DNA of 6,040 nucleotides from an uncultured Campylobacter sp. (GTDB taxonomy: Bacteria > Campylobacterota > Campylobacteria > Campylobacterales > Campylobacteraceae): positions 1-6,040 of the forward strand of contig CALISV010000305.1 in NCBI GenBank assembly GCA_938041615.1. Reading direction: 5' to 3'. Below the pieces are notes generated by a model. That model was not told where the DNA came from. It searched no databases and saw only the letters and a list, made by a program, of their open reading frames with translations. Shown in pieces: positions 5,762 through 6,040 of the stretch; position 1 is the stretch's first letter, and the number at the start of each line of letters is the position of its first letter. Position numbers and translations under genes: made by a program.

Positions 5762-6040
5762 GGTGGGAAACTGGGCTCAACCATAAATTTTAATCGTCAA
5801 ATTTTAATCGCTTTTTTTGCTCGGGATTTTATCTCGGGTTTAAATTTAACGAGCATAAAAATCGTCGTCGTTTGCGCGCGGGTCAAATTTGATCGTATTT
5901 TCGTCGAAAATTAAGAGAAGGAGCGTGAATTTAGCCGCTACGAAATTTTGTCAATTTTAAAACGAAAGTCGTAGGTTTGGTAAAATTTGAGTGAAAATCG
6001 CGCGAAAATTTGATTTTATTTACGGCCTGGAATCGTGCGA
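5762..6040. other. Non-coding stretch after ruvB, no convincing gene
   Basis: The stretch contains a 12-bp direct repeat AAATTTTAATCG (5785-5796 and 5799-5810), a T-run (5812-5818), a short palindrome ATTTTCG-T-CGAAAAT (5897-5911) and more AAATTT cores. An extended -10 box TGGTAAAAT (5978-5986) could belong to a plus-strand gene beyond the edge. A GTG-started frame at 5991 is open to the edge for only 16 codons without a ribosome site, so I do not call it. Confidence 0.4.

Noticed and set aside
5931..6038. Minus-strand frame open from the right edge for 36 codons
   Set aside because: It is too short, the product resembles no known C-terminus, and it runs through AAATTT-rich spacer; it might be the end of a convergent gene but cannot be supported.

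Overview
The window looks like chromosome of a Campylobacter from the oral, roughly mid-GC group (C. showae / C. rectus / C. curvus / C. concisus type). The tmRNA encodes the tag ANNVNYAPAYAKAA, close to the C. jejuni tag as I remember it. panB and ruvB lie near each other, and the spacers are full of an AAATTTG motif. The species is inference, not proof.

Left part (1-1733) is the integrase end of a mobile island that continues past the left edge. It holds the start of an unrecognised AT-rich gene (1-242, minus). Upstream of that is a P4-type tyrosine integrase (243-1460, minus) that is complete except for one in-frame TAG at codon 115. A 273-bp non-coding stretch then separates the integrase from the tmRNA gene. 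It carries a 12-bp inverted repeat and two clusters of three TGAAA-like units spaced exactly 10 bp apart, as expected of recombinase or excisionase binding sites.

Middle part (1734-2565): ssrA (tmRNA, minus) is intact, and its CCA-encoding 3' end faces the integrase, so this end is the likely attachment site. ssrA has a perfect TTGACA-N17-TATAAT promoter whose -35 box contains the stop codon of the next gene upstream, a small HPt-domain phosphotransfer protein (2158-2565, minus).

Right part (2566-6040) is core chromosome on the plus strand. panB (pantothenate/CoA synthesis) is divergent from the HPt gene, and the two putative promoters overlap. It is followed by a secreted cysteine-paired Sel1-repeat protein of the Hcp type, then ruvB (Holliday junction branch migration motor). 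The gaps between these genes are 180-220 bp and rich in AAATTTG motifs. The one good terminator-like hairpin follows the Sel1 gene. These three genes are probably separate transcription units rather than one operon, and no shared pathway links them. The last 279 bp hold no convincing gene.

I see no clearly new multi-gene system. The most interesting part is the ssrA/integrase junction.
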